A stretch of DNA of 64,000 bases from Akkermansia muciniphila (GCA_945861415.1 CAMAUV010000003.1:1-64000), one strand, 5' to 3'; numbered from the stretch's first letter, positions 45,784-54,715 are shown. Notes: generated from the letters alone by a model not told the origin. Numbers and translations are program-made.

Positions 45784-46871
45784 TCACCGTTCCCGTTTCT
45801 CTAGGCGAAAAGTCCTACGAAGTCGTCATCGGCGACGGATTGCTGGGCGCGGCGGGGGCTCATGCGGCGGGGCTGTTTCCGGGAGCGAAGGCCTGTGCGG
45901 TAGTGAGCGATTCCAATGTAGCGCCGCTATTTGCAGAGACAGTGTGCGCGGGTCTACGAACCTCCGGCATAACGCCGCATCTCATCACGGTGCCGGCGGG
46001 GGAAAAGAGCAAGTCGTTTGCCTGCGTGGAGTCGGTGACGCGGGCGATGATCACGGCGGGGCTGGACCGAAAATCGTTTCTAGTGGCCCTAGGGGGGGGA
46101 GTGATCGGCGATTTGGCCGGATTTGCAGCTAGTCTGTTTTTCCGTGGGATTCCGTATATCCAGATTCCGACCACGATCGTGAGTGTGGTGGACAGCAGCG
46201 TGGGAGGAAAAACGGGCATCAATACGCCGGAGGGCAAGAATCTCATCGGCACCTTCCAACAGCCCCGCCGGGTGCTCATCGATCCGCAGACGCTGCGCAC
46301 GCTGCCGGCGAGGGAATACAACGAAGGTTTCGCGGAGATCATCAAGCACGCGGCCATCCGTGACGGGGCGATGCTCCCGGCCATTGCCGCGGCTTCCGCC
46401 AGCGAGCGCTTGGATTCACTGGCGGCGCTCATCGCACGGAATGTGGCCATCAAGGCGGCGATCGTGAGCGAAGATGAATTTGAAACGACGGGGCTGCGGG
46501 CGCTGCTGAACTTTGGGCATACCATCGGCCACGGGATCGAGGCCAGCGCGGGTTGCGGCGAGATGCTGCACGGTGAGGCGATCTCTCTGGGCATTCGCGC
46601 GGCACTGCGGCTCAGCGAACAGTTCGCCGGATTGTCCCCGCATGACAGCACGGCGCTGCTCACGCTGCTGGCGGCGTTCCGTCTGCCGCTGGTGCTGCCC
46701 GAGAACATTCTCACCGAGACCATCATGGAAAAGCTAGGCCGGGACAAGAAATTCGATCAGGGGGCTGTGCGCTTCGTGCTCCTGCGCGGGCTGGGCGATG
46801 CCTATGTCAGCACTGAGGTGACCCGGGAGGCGATGGTCGAGGCCATCGAAGCCCTGCGCGGGCTGGAGTGA
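45780..46871 (+). CDS. aroB: 3-dehydroquinate synthase
   Basis: Step two of the shikimate pathway: cyclises DAHP to 3-dehydroquinate with NAD and a metal. The 363-residue protein shows the NAD site LVALGGGVIGDLAGFAAS, the motif IQIPTTIVSVVDSSVGGKTG followed by INTPEGKNLIGTFQQPRRVL, and the metal ligands in YNEGFAEIIKHA, NFGHTIGHGIEA and MLHGEAISLG. Length and motif order are normal. It begins within the stop of nuoF (ATGA at 45780), so it is translated with it, an unusual partner for aroB. A hairpin GTGAGC-N9-GCTCAC (46868-46888) covers its stop codon. Confidence 0.93.
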   Translation: MITVPVSLGEKSYEVVIGDGLLGAAGAHAAGLFPGAKACAVVSDSNVAPLFAETVCAGLRTSGITPHLITVPAGEKSKSFACVESVTRAMITAGLDRKSFLVALGGGVIGDLAGFAASLFFRGIPYIQIPTTIVSVVDSSVGGKTGINTPEGKNLIGTFQQPRRVLIDPQTLRTLPAREYNEGFAEIIKHAAIRDGAMLPAIAAASASERLDSLAALIARNVAIKAAIVSEDEFETTGLRALLNFGHTIGHGIEASAGCGEMLHGEAISLGIRAALRLSEQFAGLSPHDSTALLTLLAAFRLPLVLPENILTETIMEKLGRDKKFDQGAVRFVLLRGLGDAYVSTEVTREAMVEAIEALRGLE

Positions 46872-46944
46872 GCAACTGTTCCGCTCACCCTTTCAATGGA
46901 TCCTTCCTCTAATACCCGCCACCGCATCCTAACTAATCCCGTGG

Positions 46945-49900
46945 TTATGGATTGAGGGTCACCCGCAGTCGGGTGAACTGGCGTCCGGCGGCCGTGGTGA
47001 TCGGAACAGATACAGGACCGGTGGTATTAGCCGAACCGCTGGAAGTGAAAGCGGGGACCCATGATCCGGCGGCCATGGTCGGCGAGACTTCTACGGTGTA
47101 AGTTAAATCCGCAGCGGCGATCCGCTGGAATTGAAATACCGCCCCGCCGGGAGATGCCGTGATCGAAAAACCGGGAGCGTGGAAGGCGTCCCTGGGAGAC
47201 GTGCCGAGCGCATATTCGATAAGGTTGGCAAGGCCGTCGCCATCGGGATTTTCGGCATCTGCGCGCACGCCAGCGGCGTCCGCGGCTCCCCAGTGAATGA
47301 AGCGCCAAATCCCAATGGAAGACACTGGCAGGGCCGCAGGGGAATGTGTCCACTCATACGGTGCGGAATCAGCTTCACCCCCAGAATTGTAGGCTTGGAC
47401 CTTGAAAGCATACGAGCCGCCGGCAGTTAATCCGGTGCAAATGAATCCGGTGGTGTCAGGCGGAACGGTGCCGATGATGCTGAAATGCCCACCATTGATC
47501 GAAAGCAGGATCTTGTAGCCATCCTCCCATGGGCTGCTATCCTCCCAGTGTAAAGCCGCGTGCGCGGCATCCAGTGGTAGAACGCTCAGGCCTGCGGGGA
47601 CTTGGGCGGGCCGGGTAAGGCCTTTCTGGATGGTGAAAGTATCCTGATAAAGAGGCGGGTCTTCCGGATTCTGCTGCTCACGCAGAAAAAGCGCGTCCAT
47701 TTGCTGGTCACTCACGTCGATGATGACAGAACCCGTCTCCGCCAGAGAGACGAAGTACGCCGGATGGTTCAGCTCACCACTGCCACGCTGGCCACTGGAG
47801 CCGGCGACGACATAAACTGTCCCCGTCTGATCCGATTTGGGACCTTTGTATTTTTTGTAGGCGCCATTGCCTGACAGCCTACCGCCTCCACCGTCGAGCT
47901 TGTGTGCCAAGCTGAAAGTGGTGGAGTCTCCGGAGTGGTCCTTGAGAAAATGGGACCGTTCATAGACATGGCTGTGACCACCAAGGACAAGATCCACGCC
48001 ATGTTGCTCAAGGATTGGAATGATGTTCTCGCGCATTTCGATATGCTCCTCCTCCCGGTCTGAGTCGTGTGTGCCTTTGGTATAAGGAGGATGGTGGAAA
48101 CAAACGATAGTCCATGTCTGGGTGTTCGAGGCAAGGTCGGTGGCCAGCCATTGCGCCATGGGACCGCCGGCGAGGCGGCTGCTGGTTTCACTGTCCAGAG
48201 CAATAAAGTGGATGTTTGCATAGTCCCACGAATAATAGCGCTCCGTCCCGCTGGCCACGCCGCCGCATTCTCCTGCCGCGGGAAAGTCAAAGATGCGCTC
48301 GTAGGCGAATTTCCCATCCGGCCCGGCACCACCATAGGTCTCATGATTCCCAATGCAGGACCACAGCGGTAATTGCTGCAGGAAGCCGCCATACATATCG
48401 AAGACCGCCCCCTGATACTCGCTGTCCAGCCCGCTCCCGTAAGCATTGTCTCCGAGCATGAGCCAGAGGTCCGCCGGGCGCACGGCATGAACGGAGCGGA
48501 AGGAATCCCTCACTTTACGCTGCTCGTCGCTTTGTGTACCCGCATCGCCCAGCACCCACACCCGCACCGGTTTCTTGTCGCCGACGGGCGGCGGGGTGGT
48601 GAAGAAAAAATCCGGCCCACTGACAAGAGGCTGCCCGTTTCCATCAATGGCATACCAGTATTTGGCGTCCGGAGTCAACCCGGTGAGACGCAGGCTGTGC
48701 TCGGTGACCGGAACAGGAGGTTCGCTGGCGAGCGATGTGAGCGCACCGGGCGCAGTGCCGTAACGGATGCCGCCCGATGCAGGTGTGGCCGTGCGCCAGC
48801 GGATGGTCATTTCTGTGGGATTCGCTTTTTGAAGATACGGGCCGCGCGTGACCACAGGGACTGGAGGCGGGGTCCCTTTGATTATGCTGAAGTAGTCATC
48901 GAAAACCGGACCCTCTCCGGCGGTGACCTCGCGCAGAAACTTCACATCCATGCGGGTGTCATTCACATCGACTACGAGTGATCCCAGACGGTTCAGGGAA
49001 ACGAAGTGGGCAGGATGATTCAACAAGCCGCCGGAGGTCCAGCCGGAAGATCCGGCAACGACATAGACGGCACCCTGATTCGGTGTCATGCCAGCTCCGG
49101 CTTTATAATACGGGCCGGTGGGACCGTCCTCACGGCCAGTGCCACTGTTCTTGCGGTGACTTGCGTTGATGTCGCCGGAGAGCCCATAGTGTCCATTCAG
49201 TAAATAAGATCTCTCATAGCTGTGGCTGTGGCCGCACAGCACCAGATCCACACCGTGGTTTTCGAGTATGGGCAGAATGTTCTGCCTCATTTCGACAAGC
49301 GGGCCTTCCGTATCCGAATTGTGCGAGCCTCTGGTATAAGGCGGATGATGCCAGAAGGCGACAACCCATGGTTGGAGGTTTGCCTGCAGGTCTGCTGTGA
49401 GCCACTGTGCCATGGTGCCGTTGACCGCTCGGCTCGCGGTCATACTGTCGAGGCTGATGAAGTGGACGCGTCCGTGGTTCCATGAAAAATAGCGCTCCGT
49501 GCCGCTGGCCACCCCGCCGCATTCACCGGCAACGGGGAAAGAGAAGATGTTTTCGTAGGCGAACTTGCCATTGAACTCGGCTCCGGCATAGGTTTCGTGA
49601 TTGCCGAGGCATGACCAGAAAGGGACTTCGCGCATGTATTGGGCGAACACATCAAATATGGCGGCCTGATACTGCACGTCAGTGCCACTGCCATAAGCAT
49701 TATCGCCTAGGAGCAGCACAAGGTCCGCGCGTCGTTGCGCATGGAGGGGCGTAAAGGCATCGCGCACCGCCCGCACCGCTGTGCCTGCGGTGCCGCAATC
49801 TCCCATCACCCAGAAGCGCACAGACTCTGCGCCGCCTTCCTCAGGAGGAGTGCGGAAGAAGAACTCGCTTCCCGTGGCCTGCACCTCACCATCGGTTTCG

Positions 49901-50175
49901 ACACTGTAATAATATGTGGTCGCCGGGGTGAGGCCGATCAATCGGACGAAGTGGTTCCTCACCGGAGTGGTTTCGACGGTCTGCGAAACGAGAGCACCAG
50001 CGGTGGCGCCAAAGCGAACCATGCCAGTTCCTTCCGTATCTGTACGCCAGCAAATGGTGATGGCATTGGCATTCCCATGCTGGAGATATGGCCCCCGGGT
50101 CATGGCGGCAGCGGCGGCTGGAGGGCAAACCCCGGCTAGCAGTGCAATTGAGAAAAGGGTGCGAAGAAATTTCAT
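46945..50175 (-). CDS. secreted protein with two tandem purple acid phosphatase units
   Basis: The 1076-residue protein has a signal peptide (residues 1-23) and two complete PAP units, each an N-terminal Fn3-like domain (TRGPYLQHGNANAITICWRT; VTRGPYLQKANPTEMTIRWRT) plus a metallophosphoesterase. Unit one carries VMGDCGTAG, LLLGDNAYGSG, CLGNHETY, FWHHPPY and CGHSHSYERS; unit two VLGDAGTQS, LMLGDNAYGSG, CIGNHETY, FHHPPY and GGHSHVYERS. Both have full sets of Fe/metal ligands, so both may be active. A further Fn3-like domain (about 850-960) and an end containing NPDGDGLANLIEYALGTSP follow, a typical verrucomicrobial C-terminal module. It likely hydrolyses phosphomonoesters or diesters outside the cell, for phosphate gain. 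It starts directly at the stop of the TPR gene. Confidence 0.9.
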   Translation of the reverse strand: MKFLRTLFSIALLAGVCPPAAAAAMTRGPYLQHGNANAITICWRTDTEGTGMVRFGATAGALVSQTVETTPVRNHFVRLIGLTPATTYYYSVETDGEVQATGSEFFFRTPPEEGGAESVRFWVMGDCGTAGTAVRAVRDAFTPLHAQRRADLVLLLGDNAYGSGTDVQYQAAIFDVFAQYMREVPFWSCLGNHETYAGAEFNGKFAYENIFSFPVAGECGGVASGTERYFSWNHGRVHFISLDSMTASRAVNGTMAQWLTADLQANLQPWVVAFWHHPPYTRGSHNSDTEGPLVEMRQNILPILENHGVDLVLCGHSHSYERSYLLNGHYGLSGDINASHRKNSGTGREDGPTGPYYKAGAGMTPNQGAVYVVAGSSGWTSGGLLNHPAHFVSLNRLGSLVVDVNDTRMDVKFLREVTAGEGPVFDDYFSIIKGTPPPVPVVTRGPYLQKANPTEMTIRWRTATPASGGIRYGTAPGALTSLASEPPVPVTEHSLRLTGLTPDAKYWYAIDGNGQPLVSGPDFFFTTPPPVGDKKPVRVWVLGDAGTQSDEQRKVRDSFRSVHAVRPADLWLMLGDNAYGSGLDSEYQGAVFDMYGGFLQQLPLWSCIGNHETYGGAGPDGKFAYERIFDFPAAGECGGVASGTERYYSWDYANIHFIALDSETSSRLAGGPMAQWLATDLASNTQTWTIVCFHHPPYTKGTHDSDREEEHIEMRENIIPILEQHGVDLVLGGHSHVYERSHFLKDHSGDSTTFSLAHKLDGGGGRLSGNGAYKKYKGPKSDQTGTVYVVAGSSGQRGSGELNHPAYFVSLAETGSVIIDVSDQQMDALFLREQQNPEDPPLYQDTFTIQKGLTRPAQVPAGLSVLPLDAAHAALHWEDSSPWEDGYKILLSINGGHFSIIGTVPPDTTGFICTGLTAGGSYAFKVQAYNSGGEADSAPYEWTHSPAALPVSSIGIWRFIHWGAADAAGVRADAENPDGDGLANLIEYALGTSPRDAFHAPGFSITASPGGAVFQFQRIAAADLTYTVEVSPTMAAGSWVPAFTSSGSANTTGPVSVPITTAAGRQFTRLRVTLNP

Positions 50176-51003
50176 CTACTTACTGCTGGAAAGAATTTTC
50201 TCTACTTGTTGCATCAGGGCAGTGGTTGCGGGCGTGCCGCGAAGATGGGTTGGCAACTTTACCATGCATTCCTGTGCACTGAGCGCCGCCGCAGCAGCCC
50301 CTGCCTTGTCGCCCACGTCATGGAGGATGGCTGCCTTGCGCAGGAAGAGAGTCTCCTTACGTGCCGCGCTCGAGATCATGAGATCGAGCCGCTTCACCGC
50401 TTCCACCGTGCGGCCGACGGCGGATTCCAGCCGCAGCGCATGCTCCTGAAACACCGGTAGTGGATGCTTTTCCAGAAAACTATTCAGCCATCGAAGCGCC
50501 TCCTCCTTGCCAATCGCCTCCGTAAGCTTCAGCCTCAACGCCACCGCATCCGGTGAAGGATGTTCCGCCGCGCCGATGAGCGCGTCCAGTTCCCGCAGGG
50601 CCGGAGCGGCATCACCGGTATCGGCAAGAGTACGGCAGTATTCCCAGCGCACCTGAGCGTGTTGCGGATGTTTCTTCAAAAATGCCTCCTGCTCCTCCCG
50701 GGCCTCGGCCAGTTTGCCCGTGCGCCTGAAAATCTCTCCGCGCAGAGCCCTAGCAAAATCATTCCCGGGTTCCAATGCGCTCACCTTTGCGAGGTCCTTA
50801 AGCGCTTTCTCGAACTCCCCATGCTGACTGAATAGCCCGGCCCTCTCCATGCGCAGAGCGGGGAGATCAGGCTGGTTTTCGATTTCCTGAGACATGCGCA
50901 TAATACTCTCGTGAACATCGCCATGAGCCCCTGTCTGAGATGGGCAGAGGCAGGTGACAGCAAGTAGAGTCAGGGCGTGCAAACTCAGGAGGTTTTTGAT
51001 CAT
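50176..51003 (-). CDS. secreted TPR-repeat protein
   Basis: The 275-residue protein has a signal peptide (hydrophobic core LHALTLLAVTCLCPSQ, cleavage near residue 26). The rest is helical with several degenerate tetratricopeptide repeats, for example RMERAGLFSQHGEFEKALKD, LRGEIFRRTGKLAEAREEQE and LFLRKAAILHDVGDKAGAAA. No enzymatic motif. Its TAG stop (50178-50176) directly abuts the ATG of the phosphatase gene, so the two form a translationally coupled pair and the TPR protein may be the periplasmic partner of the phosphatase. That partnership is inferred from position. Confidence 0.72.
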   Translation of the reverse strand: MIKNLLSLHALTLLAVTCLCPSQTGAHGDVHESIMRMSQEIENQPDLPALRMERAGLFSQHGEFEKALKDLAKVSALEPGNDFARALRGEIFRRTGKLAEAREEQEAFLKKHPQHAQVRWEYCRTLADTGDAAPALRELDALIGAAEHPSPDAVALRLKLTEAIGKEEALRWLNSFLEKHPLPVFQEHALRLESAVGRTVEAVKRLDLMISSAARKETLFLRKAAILHDVGDKAGAAAAALSAQECMVKLPTHLRGTPATTALMQQVEKILSSSK

Positions 51004-51026
51004 ACACAGACAACTACCAGAATTCC

Positions 51027-51181
51027 ATGGTTTCTCGCAAGCTTGTTTTCAAGGCCCGACAGAGCGCACACGAGCATGCTAAAGAAGACGCTTTTTTGCC
51101 AGCCTCTTCAACAATCTGGATGCTGACTGCAATGGATTTGTCACACCACAGGAAGCGAATGCCGCAGCACACCGGCAGTAA
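51027..51181 (+). pseudogene. frameshifted small EF-hand protein
   Basis: In the frame ending at TAA 51179-51181, codons 51119-51154 encode a perfect 12-residue EF-hand loop DADCNGFVTPQE: Asp at 1 and 3, Asn at 5, Gly at 6, hydrophobic at 8, Thr at 9, Glu at 12. The helix before it (FFASLFNNL) fits an EF-hand entry helix. This frame has a stop just upstream, but the frame from ATG 51027 reaches KEDAF and would continue into the EF-hand helix if the run of six T at 51092-51097 had one more T. So either a one-base deletion (or base-call error) broke the gene, or there is a frameshift. It is divergent from the TPR-phosphatase operon. Small single-EF-hand proteins are common in this bacterial group. 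Confidence 0.5.
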
Positions 51182-51445
51182 AGCCGAAATTTCGCGAAGC
51201 CGGATTAGCGCCTAGGGTGCCTCTGCCGCAACGACCTCCGCCGGGGAGCGGAGGCGGACGGCAGCAACGGGCGAAAGTGAATGCCTTCCGGAGCGAACTG
51301 TGTTCCAGGGAGCGGCATGGTAAAAAATGGCGGCGGCAGTAAATCGCTGACCGTGCTACCCTCAATTCCCCGCTTTGGGAGCGCAACGCGCCATCGCCTA
51401 TATAACCAATCCTCTAGGCACGGCCTGATGGCTGTCTAATGAGGC
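51182..51445. other. 264-bp gap with one GC-rich hairpin
   Basis: No coding frame is credible. A perfect hairpin CCTCCGC-cgggga-GCGGAGG spans 51235-51254. It lies about 190 bp behind the trpA stop on the trpA strand and has no T-run, so terminator activity is uncertain. Confidence 0.5.
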
Positions 51446-52252
51446 TCAGATCTTCGCCGCGTCCACTAGGGGCTTCACAAAGGCGATGAGCTTCTGCGCG
51501 AGGTCGGGGGCGTGGCCGTGCTGCTCGACGATGCGGACGATGGCGCTGCCGACGACCACACCATCGGCCGCGAGGGCGACGTCGTGGGATTGCTCCGGGG
51601 TGCTAATACCGAAGCCCACGCAGACGGGTACGGTGGATCCGCCGGCTTTGATTTGAGCGACCTGCTCCGCGATGTTGGTGGCGAGGGTTTGCTGGACGCC
51701 GGTGACGCCCTCGCGGCTGATGTAGTAGATGAATCCTTCGCTTTTCGCGGCGATTTCTCTCATCCGTTCCGCCGGGGTGGTGGGGGCGATGAGGCGGATG
51801 CGGCGCAGAGCGGCGCCTTCGGTGGTGAGTTCGGCATTGAGGCCGTCCTCGTCGGGCGGGAGATCAAGGAGGAGCACACCATCGGCACCAGCGGCGGCGG
51901 CATCGGCGTGGAACTTGGTAAAACCCCACGCATAAACCGGATTGAGATAAGTGAAGAGTACGATGGGGATCTGAGATTCCTCGCGGATGTGGCGCACTAG
52001 GTCCAGCACGCCGCCCATGGTAGCTCCCGCGGCGAGGGCCCGGCCAGCGGCCATTTGGTTCACGACGCCATCGGCCAGCGGGTCCGAGAAAGGCAGACCC
52101 AGCTCGATGATGTCCACGCCGCTCTGCTCGAGGGCTCGCACTACCTCCACGGTGCGGTCAAGGGTGGGATCGCCTGCACAGACGTAGGCCACGAAGGCTT
52201 TTTTGCCGGAAGCTTGCAGGCGGGAGAAGGCGGCGTCGATACGGTTCGTCAT
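51446..52252 (-). CDS. trpA: tryptophan synthase alpha chain
   Basis: TrpA cleaves indole-3-glycerol phosphate and passes indole to TrpB. The 268-residue TIM barrel shows the catalytic Glu in DIIELGLPFSDPLADG (about residue 49), the catalytic Asp in CAGDPTLD, LLDLPPDEDGL and the phosphate-binding end VCVGFGISTPEQSHDV. Length is normal. trpB and other trp genes are not adjacent, so the pair is split in this genome. ATG 52252 (MTNRIDAAF) is taken over an upstream start six codons earlier. proC lies 60 bp upstream in the same direction. Confidence 0.95.
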   Translation of the reverse strand: MTNRIDAAFSRLQASGKKAFVAYVCAGDPTLDRTVEVVRALEQSGVDIIELGLPFSDPLADGVVNQMAAGRALAAGATMGGVLDLVRHIREESQIPIVLFTYLNPVYAWGFTKFHADAAAAGADGVLLLDLPPDEDGLNAELTTEGAALRRIRLIAPTTPAERMREIAAKSEGFIYYISREGVTGVQQTLATNIAEQVAQIKAGGSTVPVCVGFGISTPEQSHDVALAADGVVVGSAIVRIVEQHGHAPDLAQKLIAFVKPLVDAAKI

Positions 52253-52311
52253 GGGAGAGGAGCGTGTCACTTACGATCGATTACGGGGGCGGCAAGATGG
52301 GATTGACATAG

Positions 52312-53109
52312 CTACGATTTGCCGAGTTCCTTTGCTCGGCGGGTGGCGGTGCGCACACACTCGATGAGCGCAGAGCGCAGCCCTTTCTCCTCCAAAGTGG
52401 CGAGGCCGGCGATGGTGGTGCCTCCGGGACTGGTGACTTGGTCGCGCAGCACGGCGGGATGCAAGCCGGTGCTAAGCACCATCTCCGCAGCGCCAGCCAG
52501 CGTTTGCGCAGCGAGGAGGATGGACTGTTCTTTGGTCAGCCCTTCGAGCACGCCGCCCTCGGAGAGCGCCTCTATTATTGTGTAAACGTAAGCCGGTCCA
52601 CTGCCGCTGAGTCCGGTCACGGCATCAAGAAGCTTTTCCGGCACGCGGGTCACGATCCCTACTGCGCCGAGAAGCTGCTCGGTGAGCGAACAGTCGGCCT
52701 CCGTGGCTTTGGCCCCTGGAGCATAAGCCGCCGCGCCTTTGCCTACAAGGGCGGGGGTATTGGGCATGACGCGCACCACGCGATGGTGTCCCGTCGCGGC
52801 CTCCATCGCGCCCAGCGTCACGCCAGCGGCGATGCTGATGAAGAGCATGGGCGGCAGATCGCGTAGGGATTCGATGAGCGGCACGATGCCAGCCGGCTTC
52901 ACGCAGAGAAGAACGACGTCCGCACCGCGGGCCGCTTCCAAATTGGTCTCTGCCACACGCAGTCCCGGCAAAGCGGCCGCGGCAGCGGCCGTGGCGGCGG
53001 CCACAGGATCGCTGACCGTGATGTCCCCCGCCGTGCAAACGCCGCGCGCGACTATACCCTGACAAAGTGCGGCACCCATTTTGCCGATGCCGAGAAATGT
53101 GAGTTTCAT
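52312..53109 (-). CDS. proC: pyrroline-5-carboxylate reductase
   Basis: Last step of proline synthesis, NAD(P)H-dependent. The 265-residue protein has the Rossmann start LTFLGIGKMGAALCQGIV, VLLCVKPAGI, RVMPNTPALVGKGA and the dimerisation/active end AVTGLSGSGPAYVYTIIEAL followed by LRDQVTSPGGTTIAGLATLE. All are typical ProC features and length is normal. It runs ahead of trpA, possibly as one transcription unit. Confidence 0.95.
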   Translation of the reverse strand: MKLTFLGIGKMGAALCQGIVARGVCTAGDITVSDPVAAATAAAAAALPGLRVAETNLEAARGADVVLLCVKPAGIVPLIESLRDLPPMLFISIAAGVTLGAMEAATGHHRVVRVMPNTPALVGKGAAAYAPGAKATEADCSLTEQLLGAVGIVTRVPEKLLDAVTGLSGSGPAYVYTIIEALSEGGVLEGLTKEQSILLAAQTLAGAAEMVLSTGLHPAVLRDQVTSPGGTTIAGLATLEEKGLRSALIECVRTATRRAKELGKS

Positions 53110-53214
53110 AGAGAATGACGAGGTTGAAATGAGGAAGCCATCAGTATTGGAGATTCAGTCAGAAGCACAGCCCGGGGACATCGTCATTCGGAATTCCCTC
53201 TGGTTTCGTCATTT

Positions 53215-53565
53215 CTACAGCTCATTGTACTTCGCATTGCTCCCCCGCGCCTTCTCCACCGGATAGCGCTGCTCATTGCAGTCGATCTTCGCATTCATCT
53301 CTGCAGCGAGGTCGAGCCCTAGATTGTCCGCGAGTTCAAAGAGCAAAATGCCCACATCAGCGATTTCGCTGGCGATCTCGTCGCGCTTTTCGCGTCCGCG
53401 CTGCCACGATTCCTCAGGGCTCTTCCATACAAAGTGCTGGAGCAGTTCTCCAGCTTCGGCGATTATGGCCACGGCCATGTCCTTGGGGCTGTGATATTGC
53501 ATCCAGTCCCGAGCATCGCGAAAGGCAGAGATGCGGGCGGTGAGTTCGGCGATGGTCATAGACAT
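53215..53565 (-). CDS. MazG-like nucleotide pyrophosphohydrolase
   Basis: The 116-residue protein has the all-alpha NTP pyrophosphatase motif: AIIAEAGELLQHFVWK (E-x-x-E) and RDEIASEIADVGILLFELAD (E-x-x-D), binding Mg2+. This form resembles the RS21-C6/dCTP pyrophosphatase branch, which removes abnormal or excess dNTPs. It ends with QRYPVEKARGSNAKYNEL, the conserved C-terminal KARGSxxKY segment. ATG 53565 gives the domain start; the frame is open six codons upstream. Transcribed in the same direction as proC and trpA. Confidence 0.88.
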   Translation of the reverse strand: MSMTIAELTARISAFRDARDWMQYHSPKDMAVAIIAEAGELLQHFVWKSPEESWQRGREKRDEIASEIADVGILLFELADNLGLDLAAEMNAKIDCNEQRYPVEKARGSNAKYNEL

Positions 53566-53666
53566 GGCATCCTTTAACCTCACAGGCGGAGGAGGAAAAC
53601 CGGAGGTTTGACCAAATTCCTGAGGCCCGCGTTTGCATGGCCGCCAGCGCCGCAGTTGGTGAAGCC

Positions 53667-54518
53667 ATGATCGAATTCACCATCCTCGGCAGCGGTAGCG
53701 GCGGGAATGCGGCGGTGTTCCGCACGTCCGCCGGGCTGCTCATGGTGGATGCGGGGCTGAGTGCGTCGCAGCTCGCGGCACGGCTTCATGCCGTAGGCGT
53801 GGATCCGGGTTCTCTCTCCGGCATTTTGCTGACGCATGAACACGGCGACCACTCCCGCGGCCTTGATGTCTTCACACGCAAATACCGGGTGCCCATTCTC
53901 GCGAATGCCATGACCCGCGAGATTCTACGCGACAGCGTGGACGCACAAGGTCTTTGGAGAACTGTGCCGGGGGGATCGGTGTTCGCCTTTGGAGGGTTTG
54001 AAATTGAAACCTTCCGTGTTCCGCACGATGCCGTGGATCCTATGGGGTTTCTCCTGCGGGCGGACGGCGCGGCCGTGGGGGTGCTGAGCGATCTGGGCCA
54101 CGCCACCACGCTGGTGAAAGCCAAAATGCAGGGACTGGACGCTTTGTTCATAGAAGCAAACTACGATGAGCAACTTCTAGCCGCAGACACCAAACGCCCG
54201 TGGAGCACCAAACAGCGCATCTCCAGCCGCCACGGCCACCTTTCCAATAAACAGACAGCAGACTTCTTGGAGGAAACCGCCAGCCAGAGACTCAAAAGCA
54301 TCGTGCTCGGCCACCTGAGCCGGGACTGCAATTCCCCGGCGGCCGCAACGGACGCCGTTATGGTTGCTGTTACCGCCGCAGGCAGGAACTGCCACGTGGA
54401 GTGCGCCGGGCAGGACGAACCGACAGCATGGTTCAAGGTCGCGGGGCCAACGGAGCCGCAACCCTTCTCGCACTCCGCAGGGCTGGTGGTATTAGAACAG
54501 GGAGAATTGTTTGCCTAA
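53667..54518 (+). CDS. metallo-beta-lactamase-fold hydrolase, YycJ/WalJ-like
   Basis: The 283-residue protein starts with FTILGSGSGGNAAVF and has the metal motif THEHGDHSRGLD (HxHxDH), VLSDLGHATTLV and the distal HLSRDCNSP, the layout of the YycJ-type exonuclease subfamily that acts on DNA. Walker-type residues are absent. It is preceded by a 101-bp divergent gap to the MazG-like gene. ATG 53667 is chosen as the start of the first beta strand. No two-component walRK genes are close, so the Bacillus-type context is missing. Confidence 0.88.
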   Translation: MIEFTILGSGSGGNAAVFRTSAGLLMVDAGLSASQLAARLHAVGVDPGSLSGILLTHEHGDHSRGLDVFTRKYRVPILANAMTREILRDSVDAQGLWRTVPGGSVFAFGGFEIETFRVPHDAVDPMGFLLRADGAAVGVLSDLGHATTLVKAKMQGLDALFIEANYDEQLLAADTKRPWSTKQRISSRHGHLSNKQTADFLEETASQRLKSIVLGHLSRDCNSPAAATDAVMVAVTAAGRNCHVECAGQDEPTAWFKVAGPTEPQPFSHSAGLVVLEQGELFA

Positions 54519-54614
54519 GGGGTTAATTCAGGGGTGAATAACTTCCACCAGTGGGGGGCCGGAGCGAATCTCTCTAGGGAATGAGTCGCTTTTGTGGGGA
54601 TATTGTTGGTGCAT

Positions 54615-54645
54615 AATCCGCATGTGCGGATTTCCGTGTGCACGG
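54615..54645. repeat. two adjacent palindromes in an AT-rich gap
   Basis: AATCCGCA-TG-TGCGGATT (54615-54632) is a perfect 8-bp inverted repeat with a 2-bp centre, followed one base later by CCGTG-TG-CACGG (54634-54645), again with a TG centre. Both lie about 100 bp behind the metallo-beta-lactamase-fold gene. They may be protein-binding sites; loops of 2 nt are too tight for good terminators. Confidence 0.6.
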
Positions 54646-54686
54646 GCTGACAAGTTTGCGCCGATTCTGATTTGCGATGTAATTAT

Positions 54687-54715
54687 TTGCAACATACTGA
54701 TAATAAGAATATTAT
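54687..54715 (+). promoter_or_regulatory. orphan sigma-70-like promoter
   Basis: TTGCAA (54687-54692) and TATTAT (54710-54715) are 17 bp apart on the plus strand in the most AT-rich part of the window. No plus-strand gene follows; transcription would run toward the 3' end of the sigma operon on the other strand, so a non-coding or antisense RNA is possible. The longest downstream frame, from an ATG near 54750, is only 26 codons. Confidence 0.4.

Noticed and set aside
53667..54518. Ribonuclease Z or beta-lactamase assignment for the metallo-beta-lactamase-fold protein
   Set aside because: The start FTILGSGSGGNAAVF and the rest of the motif order fit the YycJ/WalJ branch better.
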